DNA of 64,000 nt from Ornithomonoglobus_A sp045649025 (GCA_045649025.1 JAZRPB010000006.1:62001-126000); one strand, 5' to 3'; positions 43,736-52,186 are shown, counted from the first letter of the stretch. Numbers and translations are program-made. The notes: generated from the letters alone by a model not told the origin.

Positions 43736-43996
43736 TTAACACTGTTTTTTATCTAAAATTCCAACTATTACAGCGTCAACAGGGACGTCGTTATTACATA
43801 GTGCAACTCTTGCACTGCTACCTGTGGTAATAATTACGTCCTCACCAATACCTGCACCAACACCATCAACGGCTGTGAGGTATTTATCTATTAATTTTCC
43901 ATTTTCGATGCACTGTACAAGCATAAGCTTATAGCCAACAAGGCTTTGAAGCTTATGTGTTGATACAATACTTCCGTAAACTCTTCCAATAATCAT
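43736..43996 (-). CDS. pduN: Microcompartment vertex protein, EutN/CcmL family
   Basis: The 86-residue pentamer-forming BMC-P protein caps the shell vertices. Its beta-barrel starts MIIGRVYGSIVSTHK and carries the family segment VDGVGAGIGEDVIITTGSSAR. Length normal. It is the only vertex gene in the operon, which is enough to close a shell. Confidence 0.95.
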   Translation of the reverse strand: MIIGRVYGSIVSTHKLQSLVGYKLMLVQCIENGKLIDKYLTAVDGVGAGIGEDVIITTGSSARVALCNNDVPVDAVIVGILDKKQC

Positions 43997-44034
43997 ATAT
44001 AATCACCTTTAAATACAAGATGTTTTTTTCAAAA

Positions 44035-44670
44035 TTAATCTTCTATAATCTTAACTAAATCACCTGTTTTTATAGCACAGGCATTTGCATCATCGGTATC
44101 AATATGCATTTCAGTATTAAAATCTTCTCTGACTCTTACCTGTACATTATAAAACTTGGTTGGCTTTGAATTTTGAATTTCAACATCAACAACATCATTA
44201 TCCTTGATACCATACTTTTGGGCATCTTCAGGGGTCATATGTATATGTCTGTTTGCAATAATACAACATTCATTTACAAATACGCTTCCCTTTGGTCCCA
44301 CAAGCGACATAGGAGCCGCACCCTTAAGTTCACCCGATGGACGAACAGGAGGACTTACCTTTAACTTAAATGTATCTGTTCTTGAAATCTCAACCTGTGA
44401 TTCCTTTCTTACGGGGCCTAATACTCTTACACCTTCAATTGATCTTAATGACGGACTCACAAGAGTTACACATTCTTCTGCTGCATACTGGTCGCCCATA
44501 AGCATTTTTTTAGGAGTTAGCTCGTAGCCCTCTCCAAAAAGTGTTTCCAAATCCTTTTGCGAAAGATGTACGTGTCTTGCACTTACACCAACCTTAATTC
44601 CCTCGTTTGCCTCTTGCTGCTTTAGGATATCAACAACTGCACGGGTTATCATTTCTTCTATATTGCTCAT
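44035..44670 (-). CDS. pduL: Phosphate propanoyltransferase PduL
   Basis: A 211-residue PduL-type phosphotransacylase. It has two zinc-binding halves, with VSARHVHLSQ in the first and ANRHIHMTPEDA in the second. It turns acyl-CoA and phosphate into acyl-phosphate and recycles CoA inside the shell. The first 18 residues (MSNIEEMITRAVVDILKQ) form an amphipathic helix like known encapsulation peptides. Here lactyl-CoA or propionyl-CoA would be the substrate. Confidence 0.95.
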   Translation of the reverse strand: MSNIEEMITRAVVDILKQQEANEGIKVGVSARHVHLSQKDLETLFGEGYELTPKKMLMGDQYAAEECVTLVSPSLRSIEGVRVLGPVRKESQVEISRTDTFKLKVSPPVRPSGELKGAAPMSLVGPKGSVFVNECCIIANRHIHMTPEDAQKYGIKDNDVVDVEIQNSKPTKFYNVQVRVREDFNTEMHIDTDDANACAIKTGDLVKIIED

Positions 44671-44699
44671 ATTAACTTATTAACTCCTTTCACAGAGTC

Positions 44700-44791
44700 A
44701 TTCGTAAAATTCACTTTACGAATTTATCGTATTTTAAAATACACAATGTATTTTCCGCGTCGGAAATATTATAATAATATCTCCGACGCGG
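44700..44791 (-). promoter_or_regulatory. Triple hairpin between shell gene and pduL
   Basis: In the transcript: CCGCGTCGGA/TCCGACGCGG (44755-44791), which is long and GC-rich for this genome; AAATACA-TTG-TGTATTT (near 44733-44752); and ATTCGTAAA/TTTACGAAT (44699-44722). None is followed by a U-run. They may stabilise or separate the upstream shell mRNA from pduL. Confidence 0.6.
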
Positions 44792-44809
44792 ACATTGCTT
44801 TTTACCTGA

Positions 44810-45085
44810 TTAGATTTGTGGTAAAATCTTTTCAACATCGCCGTGTGGACGTGGAATTACGTGAACTGATACTAATTCACCTAATCTTGAGCCTGCAGCG
44901 CTGCCTGCATCTGTTGCAGCTTGAACTGCACCAACGTCACCTCTAACCATAACTGTTACAAGACCTGAACCGATTCTTTCTGTTCCGATAAGTGTAACGT
45001 TTGCTGCCTTAACCATTGCGTCTGCTGCCTCAATTGCTGCCACAAGACCTCTTGTTTCTACCATTCCTAATGCTTCTACTGCCAT
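44810..45085 (-). CDS. Microcompartment shell protein, single BMC domain
   Basis: The 91-residue hexamer-forming shell protein is of PduA/EutM type (ALGMVETRGLVAAIEAADAM, then RGDVGAVQAATDAGSAA and VIPRPHGDVEKILP). The pore loop reads ERIGSGLV. AAGGAGG precedes the ATG. It is one of four single-domain shell genes in a row. Confidence 0.95.
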   Translation of the reverse strand: MAVEALGMVETRGLVAAIEAADAMVKAANVTLIGTERIGSGLVTVMVRGDVGAVQAATDAGSAAGSRLGELVSVHVIPRPHGDVEKILPQI

Positions 45086-45153
45086 TTTTTTATCCTCCTT
45101 AAAATTATTGACTTAATTTTTTATATATAACGCCTATTTTAGCGTTACTAACA

Positions 45154-45585
45154 TTATTTATTTGTATTCGCAGATTTTGTTGTGCTGCGTTTACGTGTTG
45201 TAGTCGACGTTGTTTTCTTTGTTGCAGTCGACTTTTTGGGTTGTGTTTTGGCTCCAACAGAGCCTGTGTGGGTGCCTGCCACCTCAGCAGCAGCCTCCAC
45301 TTCCTCCTCTTCTATGTGAAGGAACTTAAATATTTCCCGGTGTGGTCTTGCAATTACCTGTGCCGCTTTTAAACAGTTATTCTCTCTGGCAAATGCAGCT
45401 CCTGCGTCAACCGACGCCTTAACTGCCGATACAGAGCCTTTAACAACTATTGTTACAAGTCTGCCTCCAAGCTTTCTCTCCATTGCAATAAACTCAACGT
45501 CTGCTACTTTTACCATCTCGTCGAGCATATTTATTGCGTGTCCGAGTGCACTTACCTCAACCAGTCCTAATGAAAATTCAGACAT
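45154..45585 (-). CDS. Microcompartment shell protein with Lys/Thr-rich tail
   Basis: The 143-residue protein has a BMC domain (about 1-92; pore loop ERKLGGRLV), an acidic stretch (HIEEEEVEAAAEV) and a 45-residue tail rich in Lys, Thr and Ser. The tail is likely disordered and positively charged; similar extensions occur in PduK/EutK-like shell proteins, where they bind other molecules. Its job here is unknown; binding nucleic acid or tethering cargo are both possible. Confidence 0.9.
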   Translation of the reverse strand: MSEFSLGLVEVSALGHAINMLDEMVKVADVEFIAMERKLGGRLVTIVVKGSVSAVKASVDAGAAFARENNCLKAAQVIARPHREIFKFLHIEEEEVEAAAEVAGTHTGSVGAKTQPKKSTATKKTTSTTTRKRSTTKSANTNK

Positions 45586-45603
45586 TTTTATGTACCTCCT
45601 CTG

Positions 45604-45873
45604 TTATATACTCGGAAGTATCTTTGCTACTTCATCATCCGGTCTTGGTATTACGTTTGATGCAAACAACTCGCCATGAAGCTTTGCTGCCTCTGCACCT
45701 GCTGCAACGGCTGCTCGTACTGCATCAACTTCGCCTTCTATAATTACATTAACCAAACCTGAACCTATCTTTTCTGTGCCAATAACAACAACGTTTGCCG
45801 CTTTTGTCATGACATCGGAGGCAACTGTTGCGCCTAAAAGACTTCTTGTTTCAATAAATCCCAGTGCTTTCAA
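45604..45873 (-). CDS. Microcompartment shell protein, single BMC domain
   Basis: An 89-residue PduA/EutM-type shell protein close to the one at 44810-45085 (shared GTEKIGSGLV pore loop and NVIPRPDDEVAKILP end), so the two are recent paralogues. TTG start with AAGGAGG upstream. Confidence 0.94.
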   Translation of the reverse strand: MKALGFIETRSLLGATVASDVMTKAANVVVIGTEKIGSGLVNVIIEGEVDAVRAAVAAGAEAAKLHGELFASNVIPRPDDEVAKILPSI

Positions 45874-45885
45874 GTTAAAACCTCC

Positions 45886-46227
45886 TTATGCGCCATTTCT
45901 GACATGGCCCACTCTGTCGTGGCCTACACTTGAACGTTTTGCCATTTTTTCGGCACAATCGGTAGGACCTGCAATCACGTGTGAACCAATCAGACCGGAT
46001 ATGCTCTGCGCAACTCTTGAGCCTTCTTCAACTGCTGATTTCACAGCCGATACGCTTCCCTGTATTTTTACAGCCATAATAAGCGGAACTTCTGCTGTTT
46101 CAGCATTTGCAGGCTTGTTTGAGTCGATTGCTATAACCCTCACATCCGCCGCCTTTGCACAGGCGTCTGCAACAGTTATTGCGGTAACAAATCCGTGCAT
46201 TTCTATAATACCTATTGCTTCATTCAT
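45886..46227 (-). CDS. Microcompartment shell protein, divergent BMC domain
   Basis: A 113-residue single BMC domain (AIGIIEMHGFVTAITVADAC, then KIQGSVSAVKSAVEEGSRVA and GSHVIAGP). The pore loop is replaced by a longer insertion (SNKPANAETAEV), so its pore should differ from the other hexamers. The C-terminal 20 residues are basic. It is the first shell gene in the transcript, 31 nt after the alcohol dehydrogenase. Confidence 0.9.
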   Translation of the reverse strand: MNEAIGIIEMHGFVTAITVADACAKAADVRVIAIDSNKPANAETAEVPLIMAVKIQGSVSAVKSAVEEGSRVAQSISGLIGSHVIAGPTDCAEKMAKRSSVGHDRVGHVRNGA

Positions 46228-46258
46228 ACTTTTACTCAGCCTTTCTTTTGATTAGGAA

Positions 46259-47470
46259 TTAAAAATCTTTATTTATATAAACAACTTTTAGTCCCTTTTG
46301 AGCTAAGTTTGTTTTGAGTGCTTCGTTAAGATCTTCAAGTGCATATCTGTGCGTAATAAGTTCCTTTATCGGAAGTCCGATTGCAATAGCTCTCTTTAAG
46401 AAATCAAATGTTGTTGCATAATCTCTTAGTGTGTATACCCATGAGCCAACAAGTGTAATTTCCTTTGAGCAAAGGTCAAAGTGCGGATTGATTGTAGCAT
46501 CGCCGCCGTTGATAAAGAATCCAAGCTCGCAAAGACCGCCGCCATTTCTGATGAACTTATAGATATTGCTGTGAGCAACCGGTGAACCTGTACACTGGAA
46601 TGCAAAATCGCAAAGGTAACCGCCGAAAGCGTCCTTTACTGCACCGGCAAGAGCATCTATACCCTTGTGGTTCATAAAGTTAACTGTTTTGTCGGCACCC
46701 ATTCTCTTTGCAAATTCAAGTCTTTGCTCGTTACCGTCTACTGCAACAATGTTTTCAATACCCATTGTTCTTAATACTGCTATACAGATAAGACCAATAG
46801 GTCCGCAGCCCTGCACTACCACTCTTGAATTAAATCTAAGAATGTTTGTAAGCTTTGCTCTTTCAACTGCGTGGATAAGTACTGCGCAAGGTTCAATAAG
46901 TATTCTTGAATCAAGGTCAAGGTCGCTTACATTAAACACTGTTGAGCCACCTCTGATTACCATATAATCTGCGAACCAACCGTTAAGGTGAATGTCATCA
47001 TCAGGCATCAATCCGTAGATATCGCCGGCACCAACATTCTGCTTGTTAAGGTCGAACATTGTTATATCCGGGTCATCCTTGAATATCATACAAGTAACAA
47101 CCTTATCGCCAATGTTAAGAGCCTTACCTGCACTGTCCTTTTTAACATTCTTGCCCATCTTCACGATTTCACCTGTACCCTCGTGACCGAGAACAACCGG
47201 AATCAGTGAGAACGGGTCATTCCTGTATTCGTGAGCGTCAGTACCGCATACGCCGCAGCCTTCAACCTTTACAAGAATATCATCGTCGCCAAGCTCTGGA
47301 ATAGGATATTCCTGAATTTCAAATTTTTCAAGTGCGGTCATCATAGCAACCTTTGCAGTCTTTGGAACAGCTGTTGATTTTGAACAAGTACAAGTGCTAC
47401 TAGCATTGCCTGTCATCTCTTTTACAACCTGTTCAACTAATCTGGTAATTTCTTTTTCGTCAAAATTCAA
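46259..47470 (-). CDS. Zinc-dependent alcohol dehydrogenase of the microcompartment
   Basis: About 403 residues of the MDR family: catalytic zinc CGVCGTD (Cys75) and GHE (His96), nucleotide fold GCGPIGLICIAV. The structural-zinc four-Cys lobe is not seen. The first 20 residues (DEKEITRLVEQVVKEMTG) are an encapsulation-type amphipathic helix joined by a Cys/Ser/Thr linker to the enzyme. It would reduce lactaldehyde to 1,2-propanediol (or propanal to propanol) and regenerate NAD+. I chose the TTG at 47470, six bases after AAGGAGGGG; a TTG 21 nt upstream lies before that ribosome site. Confidence 0.9.
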   Translation of the reverse strand: MNFDEKEITRLVEQVVKEMTGNASSTCTCSKSTAVPKTAKVAMMTALEKFEIQEYPIPELGDDDILVKVEGCGVCGTDAHEYRNDPFSLIPVVLGHEGTGEIVKMGKNVKKDSAGKALNIGDKVVTCMIFKDDPDITMFDLNKQNVGAGDIYGLMPDDDIHLNGWFADYMVIRGGSTVFNVSDLDLDSRILIEPCAVLIHAVERAKLTNILRFNSRVVVQGCGPIGLICIAVLRTMGIENIVAVDGNEQRLEFAKRMGADKTVNFMNHKGIDALAGAVKDAFGGYLCDFAFQCTGSPVAHSNIYKFIRNGGGLCELGFFINGGDATINPHFDLCSKEITLVGSWVYTLRDYATTFDFLKRAIAIGLPIKELITHRYALEDLNEALKTNLAQKGLKVVYINKDF

Positions 47471-47483
47471 CTCTATCCCCTCC

Positions 47484-48911
47484 TTAAACAATATTTAATG
47501 CATCACTTAATACACATCTTCTTTGACGTGTAAAGCTTCTTGGTGAAGTGATGCCCTCACCGGTAGGACCTGCAATTGTGAATGTGGTCCAACCTTCTGC
47601 GTTGAAGCCTATACCTGCATACGACGGAGCATTCTTAACAAATATTGTTGTGCAGACTGCCTTTGCATATGCTGTCATATGGTCAACATTTTTAGAATGC
47701 AGATGAGCAGTATGTCTGTTACCGTGTTCAGCCTTAACTGCCATTTCAACAGCCTCTTCAAATGTTTCCACCCTTACTATGGGAAGTATTGGCATCATAA
47801 GCTCCATTTGAACAAACGGATGTGAGAATTCTGTTTCACAGATTATACATCTTATGTCCTCTTTTGCTTCTATACCAATTTGTGCTAAAATCTTTTTAGC
47901 ATCTCTTCCAACAAAATCCTTATTGATTACGCGCTTTGGCTGCTGACCTTCTTTTTTAGGCTTTGACCATACTGTAACAACATCAATAAGCTTTTCTGTT
48001 TGCTCACTATTAAGCAAATATGCACCATTTTTGAGCATATGGTGAATAAGCTCATCGGCTACATTTTTCATAACAAACACTTCTTTTTCTGCAATACAGG
48101 GAAGGTTGTTGTCGAATGTGCAGCCGTCTATAATATCTTTACCAGCCTTTGGAATATCAGCAGTATCATCAACCACCACCGGAGGGTTACCCGCACCGGC
48201 ACCAATTGCCTTCTTACCGCTCGATAATAACATCTTTACAACTCCAGGGCCGCCTGTTGCAACAAGCATTTTAACAGATGGGTGATTAACCATCATATTT
48301 GATGTTTCCATTGTTGGATTAGCAACTGTTGCTACTATATTTTCAGGACCGCCTGCAGCAAGCACTGCTCTGTTTACAAGGTCTACGGCATATGCACTGA
48401 TTCTCTTTGCGTGCGGGTGTGGGTTAAACAAAACCGCATTACCGCCTGCAAGCATACATATACTGTTACATATTACCGTACAGCTTGGGTTTGTTGACGG
48501 AGTAATTGCTCCAATAACTCCAAACGGTGCCATTTCAACTAAAGTTAAGCCTCTGTCGCCCGAAAAAGCTCTTGTTTGAAGGTCCTCTGTTCCCAGAGTC
48601 TTATCTGCTACAAGATGGTGCTTTAATACCTTGTGATACACATTGCCCATCTTTGTATCCTCAACGGCAAGCTCTGCCATTGTTTGTGCTTCTTCGTGAG
48701 TTAAGCGTCTTATTTCTTTTATGATGTTTTCTCTTTGCTCTTTGTTGTAGTATCTAAAGGTTTCATATGCCTTATTACAAGCTGCAATAGCCTCTTCCAT
48801 TGTGTCGAAAACGCCAAGCTGTTTTCTCTTTGGCTTTTCCTCTAACGATGAAAGATCCATACCGCTTAAAACATTTTTAACTATTTCGGATACCTGTTTT
48901 TCATCTATCAC
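47484..48911 (-). CDS. pduP: CoA-acylating aldehyde dehydrogenase of the microcompartment
   Basis: A 475-residue PduP/EutE-type enzyme that oxidises an aldehyde with NAD+ and CoA to acyl-CoA. The catalytic Cys272 is in NNLPCIAEKEVFV and a Rossmann loop region is around AIGAGAGNPPVVVDDT. The first 17 residues (MIDEKQVSEIVKNVLSG) are a typical encapsulation peptide. With the aldolase next door the substrate is most likely L-lactaldehyde. GTG start with GGAGG upstream. Confidence 0.95.
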   Translation of the reverse strand: MIDEKQVSEIVKNVLSGMDLSSLEEKPKRKQLGVFDTMEEAIAACNKAYETFRYYNKEQRENIIKEIRRLTHEEAQTMAELAVEDTKMGNVYHKVLKHHLVADKTLGTEDLQTRAFSGDRGLTLVEMAPFGVIGAITPSTNPSCTVICNSICMLAGGNAVLFNPHPHAKRISAYAVDLVNRAVLAAGGPENIVATVANPTMETSNMMVNHPSVKMLVATGGPGVVKMLLSSGKKAIGAGAGNPPVVVDDTADIPKAGKDIIDGCTFDNNLPCIAEKEVFVMKNVADELIHHMLKNGAYLLNSEQTEKLIDVVTVWSKPKKEGQQPKRVINKDFVGRDAKKILAQIGIEAKEDIRCIICETEFSHPFVQMELMMPILPIVRVETFEEAVEMAVKAEHGNRHTAHLHSKNVDHMTAYAKAVCTTIFVKNAPSYAGIGFNAEGWTTFTIAGPTGEGITSPRSFTRQRRCVLSDALNIV

Positions 48912-48930
48912 GCAACAAAGCCTCCTTTCT

Positions 48931-49419
48931 TTAATTATTCATTTGAAAAATCTTCTGAGCCACCCTTGCAAGAGTAATATCCTGTTCCTTACTGCCTCCG
49001 CTTACACCAACTGCTCCAAAAACTGTTCCGTTCTTTGTAAGAGGAATACCCCCTCCTAAAAGAAGAATACCGTTTCCGTTTGTTAAACCGTCGAGTGCTC
49101 CGCCTCTCGACTCTTCAAGTGCCACCTCTGTGGGCATTTTAAGAGCCATTGCAGTGTAGGCTTTATCCTGTGCCGCCCTTATGCTTGCTATGTACGAATC
49201 ATCCATTGCGTGCAGTGCAACAAGATTTGCACCTTTATTTACTACTGCAACCACAATATTAATCTTCATAATTGCTGCGGCTTTTTCAACCGCCTCCACA
49301 AGCAGCTTTGCCGCCTCGAGATTTATATCACCGTTTATTGCATTTTTTATGGGTGTGCTTTTAACCTCTTGCGGATTAATCTGATTTTTCACTGCCTCAA
49401 GCATTTCATCGATACTCAA
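48931..49419 (-). CDS. HbpS/GlcG-family protein (PduO C-terminal domain-like)
   Basis: The 162-residue protein belongs to the DUF336 family: AAKLLVEAVEKAA, VVNKGANLVALHAMDDSY, and the Gly-rich LLLGGGIPLTKNGTVFGAVGVSGG. These proteins bind haem or act as the C-terminal domain of PduO and are frequent in microcompartment loci, though their role there is not settled. The first 15 residues could be a short encapsulation helix. TTG start with AAGGA upstream. Confidence 0.85.
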   Translation of the reverse strand: MSIDEMLEAVKNQINPQEVKSTPIKNAINGDINLEAAKLLVEAVEKAAAIMKINIVVAVVNKGANLVALHAMDDSYIASIRAAQDKAYTAMALKMPTEVALEESRGGALDGLTNGNGILLLGGGIPLTKNGTVFGAVGVSGGSKEQDITLARVAQKIFQMNN

Positions 49420-49454
49420 ATCATATCATTCCTTTCTGCCTAAGACATATCCTA

Positions 49455-50333
49455 TTACTTATTGTATTGAGCAAGTACCTTCTTTGTGATTTGAGAAACC
49501 AATGATTCAAGCTCTTTATCGCCTGCAGCTGATGTAGAACAAACTTGTGATGGTAGTGGCTGGAAGCCGTGATATGCTGCAGCTGATTCATAACCAAACT
49601 TGTCATTTGCTTCTGTTGGTGTCATTTCGCAAGTACCATCTTCGTAACAACCTGGGCAAAGCTTTTCCATTGGGTGTCTGCCTGGTACGTTAAATTGCTT
49701 TCTTAATTCAACAAGCTTTTTAACTTCGCCGCAAGGAATTTCTTGCTCGCCGCCCAAAAGTCTTGCATACATAAGCAATTTTGCGTAGAATTCTGTTGAT
49801 TCCATTCTAAAGAATGCAGTATTCAAGTCACAACCAAATGAAAGTGCACCATGATTTGCAAGAAGTATTGCATCGTGATTTTGGATATATGGCTCAAGTG
49901 ATTCCGGAATTTCCATTGTAGATGGTGTTCCATATTGTGCAATAGGAACTGAACCTAGGAATATTACTGCCTCCGGCATTATAAGCTTATCAAGCGGAAT
50001 ACCTGCAATTGCAAATGATGTAGCAATTGGAGGATGTGCGTGAACAACAGCGTTTACATCAGGTCTTTCCTGATACACCTTTAGGTGCATCTTAAATTCT
50101 GACGATGGCTTATACTGTCCGCAAGGCTCTTTTAAATTGCCTTGTCCGTCCACCTTACAAATCATATCAGGAGTCATATAACCCTTTGATACACCCGTTG
50201 GAGTAGCAAAATATGTATTTTCATCTACCTTTACAGATATATTACCATCATTTGCGGCAACAAATCCGTTGGTATATATTCTCTTTCCGATTTCGCAAAT
50301 CTGTTTTTTGATTTCGTAATCCGATTTAAACAT
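49455..50333 (-). CDS. fucA: Class II aldolase (fuculose/rhamnulose-1-phosphate type) with encapsulation tail
   Basis: A 292-residue zinc aldolase. Zinc ligands are in HAHP (His98, His100) and NHG (His161), with the catalytic Glu79 in SSEFKMH. It cleaves a 6-deoxyketose-1-phosphate to DHAP and L-lactaldehyde. It is about 80 residues longer than ordinary FucA: after residue 205 comes a Cys-bearing linker (CPGCYEDGTC) and a final amphipathic helix (DKELESLVSQITKKVLAQY) that looks like an encapsulation peptide, so the aldolase probably works inside the compartment. ATG 50333 follows AGGAG at 9 nt. First gene of the operon. Confidence 0.93.
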   Translation of the reverse strand: MFKSDYEIKKQICEIGKRIYTNGFVAANDGNISVKVDENTYFATPTGVSKGYMTPDMICKVDGQGNLKEPCGQYKPSSEFKMHLKVYQERPDVNAVVHAHPPIATSFAIAGIPLDKLIMPEAVIFLGSVPIAQYGTPSTMEIPESLEPYIQNHDAILLANHGALSFGCDLNTAFFRMESTEFYAKLLMYARLLGGEQEIPCGEVKKLVELRKQFNVPGRHPMEKLCPGCYEDGTCEMTPTEANDKFGYESAAAYHGFQPLPSQVCSTSAAGDKELESLVSQITKKVLAQYNK

Positions 50334-50392
50334 AATACTCATCTCCTTTTGTTTTTTTTGGCTTTTTTTGTTTTTATTTTGCCTTTGCAATC

Positions 50393-50421
50393 ATTATACA
50401 ACATTTTTTTACGTTTGTAAA
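50393..50421 (-). promoter_or_regulatory. Promoter of the microcompartment operon
   Basis: Minus strand TTTACA (50416-50421), 17-bp spacer, TATAAT (50393-50398), about 60 nt before the aldolase. The leader is A-rich. The rest of the 393-bp gap up to 50620 is AT-rich with nothing else recognised. Confidence 0.7.
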
Positions 50422-50620
50422 GTCTTTTTTTAATATTTTTTATATAAAATATAATTTTTTTTATGTTATATGAAAAATATAGTAATATATCACAAAATCA
50501 ATAAAAAATATAAATTCAAAACTTTATGCATATATAATAATGTAGAAATATAAATCAATGCTAAAATATGCATTACTATCATTTGAAATATTAAGAAACA
50601 TTAAATTTTTTCCATACCCC

Positions 50621-50649
50621 TTGACTAACCAGCAATTTATTAGTATAAT
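50621..50649 (+). promoter_or_regulatory. Promoter of the DagK-like gene
   Basis: TTGACT (50621-50626), 17-bp spacer, TATAAT (50644-50649). Confidence 0.75.
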
Positions 50650-50726
50650 GATGATGGTTAACAAAACAAATAAATACAAACAAAACGACGCAATTCACTA
50701 CATCAAGAAAGGTGTGTGTATTAAAA

Positions 50727-51629
50727 ATGTGGAAAAAGCTTCTGTTTATTTTTAACCCGCTTTCTGGAAAAGCAAATATAAAAAATTATATATTTGATAT
50801 AACAGATATTTTTACAAAAGCAAAATATGACGTTACCGTACACCCCACGCAGTGTCAGGATGATGCATACAAAACAATATTAAACAAAGCTGCAGAATAC
50901 GACGTGATTGTTATATCGGGAGGCGACGGCACACTTAATGAAGCAGTTAGTGCTATGATGACCTTTGAGCCCGAGAAACGAAAGCCAATAGGTTATATAC
51001 CCAGCGGCACAACAAACGACTTTGCCGTAAGCAGAGGTATACCCACCGATGCTCTGGAAGCAGCGCAGAGAATAGCACAGGGAAACATGTTTGAATGTGA
51101 TATTGGTCTTTTTAACGAAAAGCATTTTACCTACGTTGCCGCATTTGGTGCGTTTACAGACGTATCATACGACACACCGCAGGAGGTAAAGAACATTTTT
51201 GGTCACGCAGCATATGTATTTGAGGGTATGAAAAAGCTTACAAGCATCCCGTCATATCATATCACGCTTACTACCGATAAAGAAACAGTGGAAGGTGATT
51301 TCTCGCTGGGACTTATATTAAATTCAACTCGTCTTGCAGGCTTCGACCTAAAGCGTATTGAAAAGGAAAGCATTATAGATTTAAAAGACGGTTTATTTGA
51401 AATCGTTTTAATTAAAAAGCCTGTTACATTTATGCAGATACAAGAGATTTTAAACGCAATCATAACAGGAGTAATAAATGAAAACGAACAAGTGGTTTTA
51501 ATTAAAACTCCAAATGCACATATTGTTTCCGACGAGGAAATAAAATGGACTCTCGACGGTGAATTTGGCGGTGCATATAAAGAGGTTGATATGAGAGTTA
51601 TTAATCAGCCAATCAAGTTTATAGGATAG
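50727..51629 (+). CDS. Diacylglycerol/lipid kinase family protein (YegS/DagK-like)
   Basis: A 300-residue lipid kinase-like protein with the nucleotide loop VISGGDGTLNEAVSAMM and the substrate motif GYIPSGTTNDFAVSRGIP typical of DagK/YegS/BmrU proteins. It should phosphorylate diacylglycerol or a related lipid at the membrane face. ATG 50727 is 13-14 nt after AAAGGTG; a GTG at 50712 is an alternative start. The final 12 bases including the stop codon are tandemly duplicated. Confidence 0.88.
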   Translation: MWKKLLFIFNPLSGKANIKNYIFDITDIFTKAKYDVTVHPTQCQDDAYKTILNKAAEYDVIVISGGDGTLNEAVSAMMTFEPEKRKPIGYIPSGTTNDFAVSRGIPTDALEAAQRIAQGNMFECDIGLFNEKHFTYVAAFGAFTDVSYDTPQEVKNIFGHAAYVFEGMKKLTSIPSYHITLTTDKETVEGDFSLGLILNSTRLAGFDLKRIEKESIIDLKDGLFEIVLIKKPVTFMQIQEILNAIITGVINENEQVVLIKTPNAHIVSDEEIKWTLDGEFGGAYKEVDMRVINQPIKFIG

Positions 51630-51641
51630 TTTATAGGATAG
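51618..51641 (+). repeat. Tandem 12-bp duplication at a stop codon
   Basis: TTTATAGGATAG occurs twice in a row; the first copy ends with the stop codon of the DagK-like gene, so the second is untranslated in that frame. Confidence 0.8.
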
Positions 51642-51659
51642 TTGAAAGGATTTTTTAAT

Positions 51660-52160
51660 ATGGATGGAATTGTACAATCAATAGTTGGTACACTATCGGG
51701 AAAAATGTCAAGTGAAATTATAGTATTTTTGGTGTCTATGATACCTCTTTTAGAGCTTCGTGGCTCAATTTTAGCCGCAGGCTTTATGGAAACAACATTT
51801 TTACCCACATATATTGCGGCCGTTTTGGGAAATATGCTGCCGATACCGTTTATACTTATTTTCATAACAAAGATTTTTGAACTTATGGAGAAAATTAAGT
51901 ATCTGGAGAAAATTCCAAAAAAGATAAAGGAAAAAGCAATGTCCAAATCGGAACAAATAGAAAAATACGGATATTTCGGATTGTTTTTATTTGTTGCAAT
52001 TCCACTACCCGGAACAGGTGCATGGACAGGAAGTCTGTTAGCTGTCCTTTTAGGTTTAAAGAAAGGCAAGAGCCTACTTGCAATACTGTTAGGTGTTATG
52101 ACGGCAGGACTAATTATGTCGCTTCTTGCATTTGGTGTTATACAAAATATCATTAACTAA
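51660..52160 (+). CDS. Small membrane export protein, COG2426 family
   Basis: The 166-residue integral membrane protein matches the so-called small multidrug export family (PF06695): EIIVFLVSMIPLLELRGSILAAG near the start and VAIPLPGTGAWTGSLLA later, about four hydrophobic segments. Despite the family name the transported substrate is not established. ATG 51660 with GAAAGGA upstream; it lies 30 nt after the lipid kinase, so the two are co-transcribed. Confidence 0.85.
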   Translation: MDGIVQSIVGTLSGKMSSEIIVFLVSMIPLLELRGSILAAGFMETTFLPTYIAAVLGNMLPIPFILIFITKIFELMEKIKYLEKIPKKIKEKAMSKSEQIEKYGYFGLFLFVAIPLPGTGAWTGSLLAVLLGLKKGKSLLAILLGVMTAGLIMSLLAFGVIQNIIN

Positions 52161-52186
52161 AAAAAGCGGTTATACCGCTTTTTTTT
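52161..52186. terminator. Bidirectional terminator
   Basis: AAAAAGCGGT-TAT-ACCGCTTTTTTTT between the export gene and the convergent peptidase gene. Confidence 0.9.
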
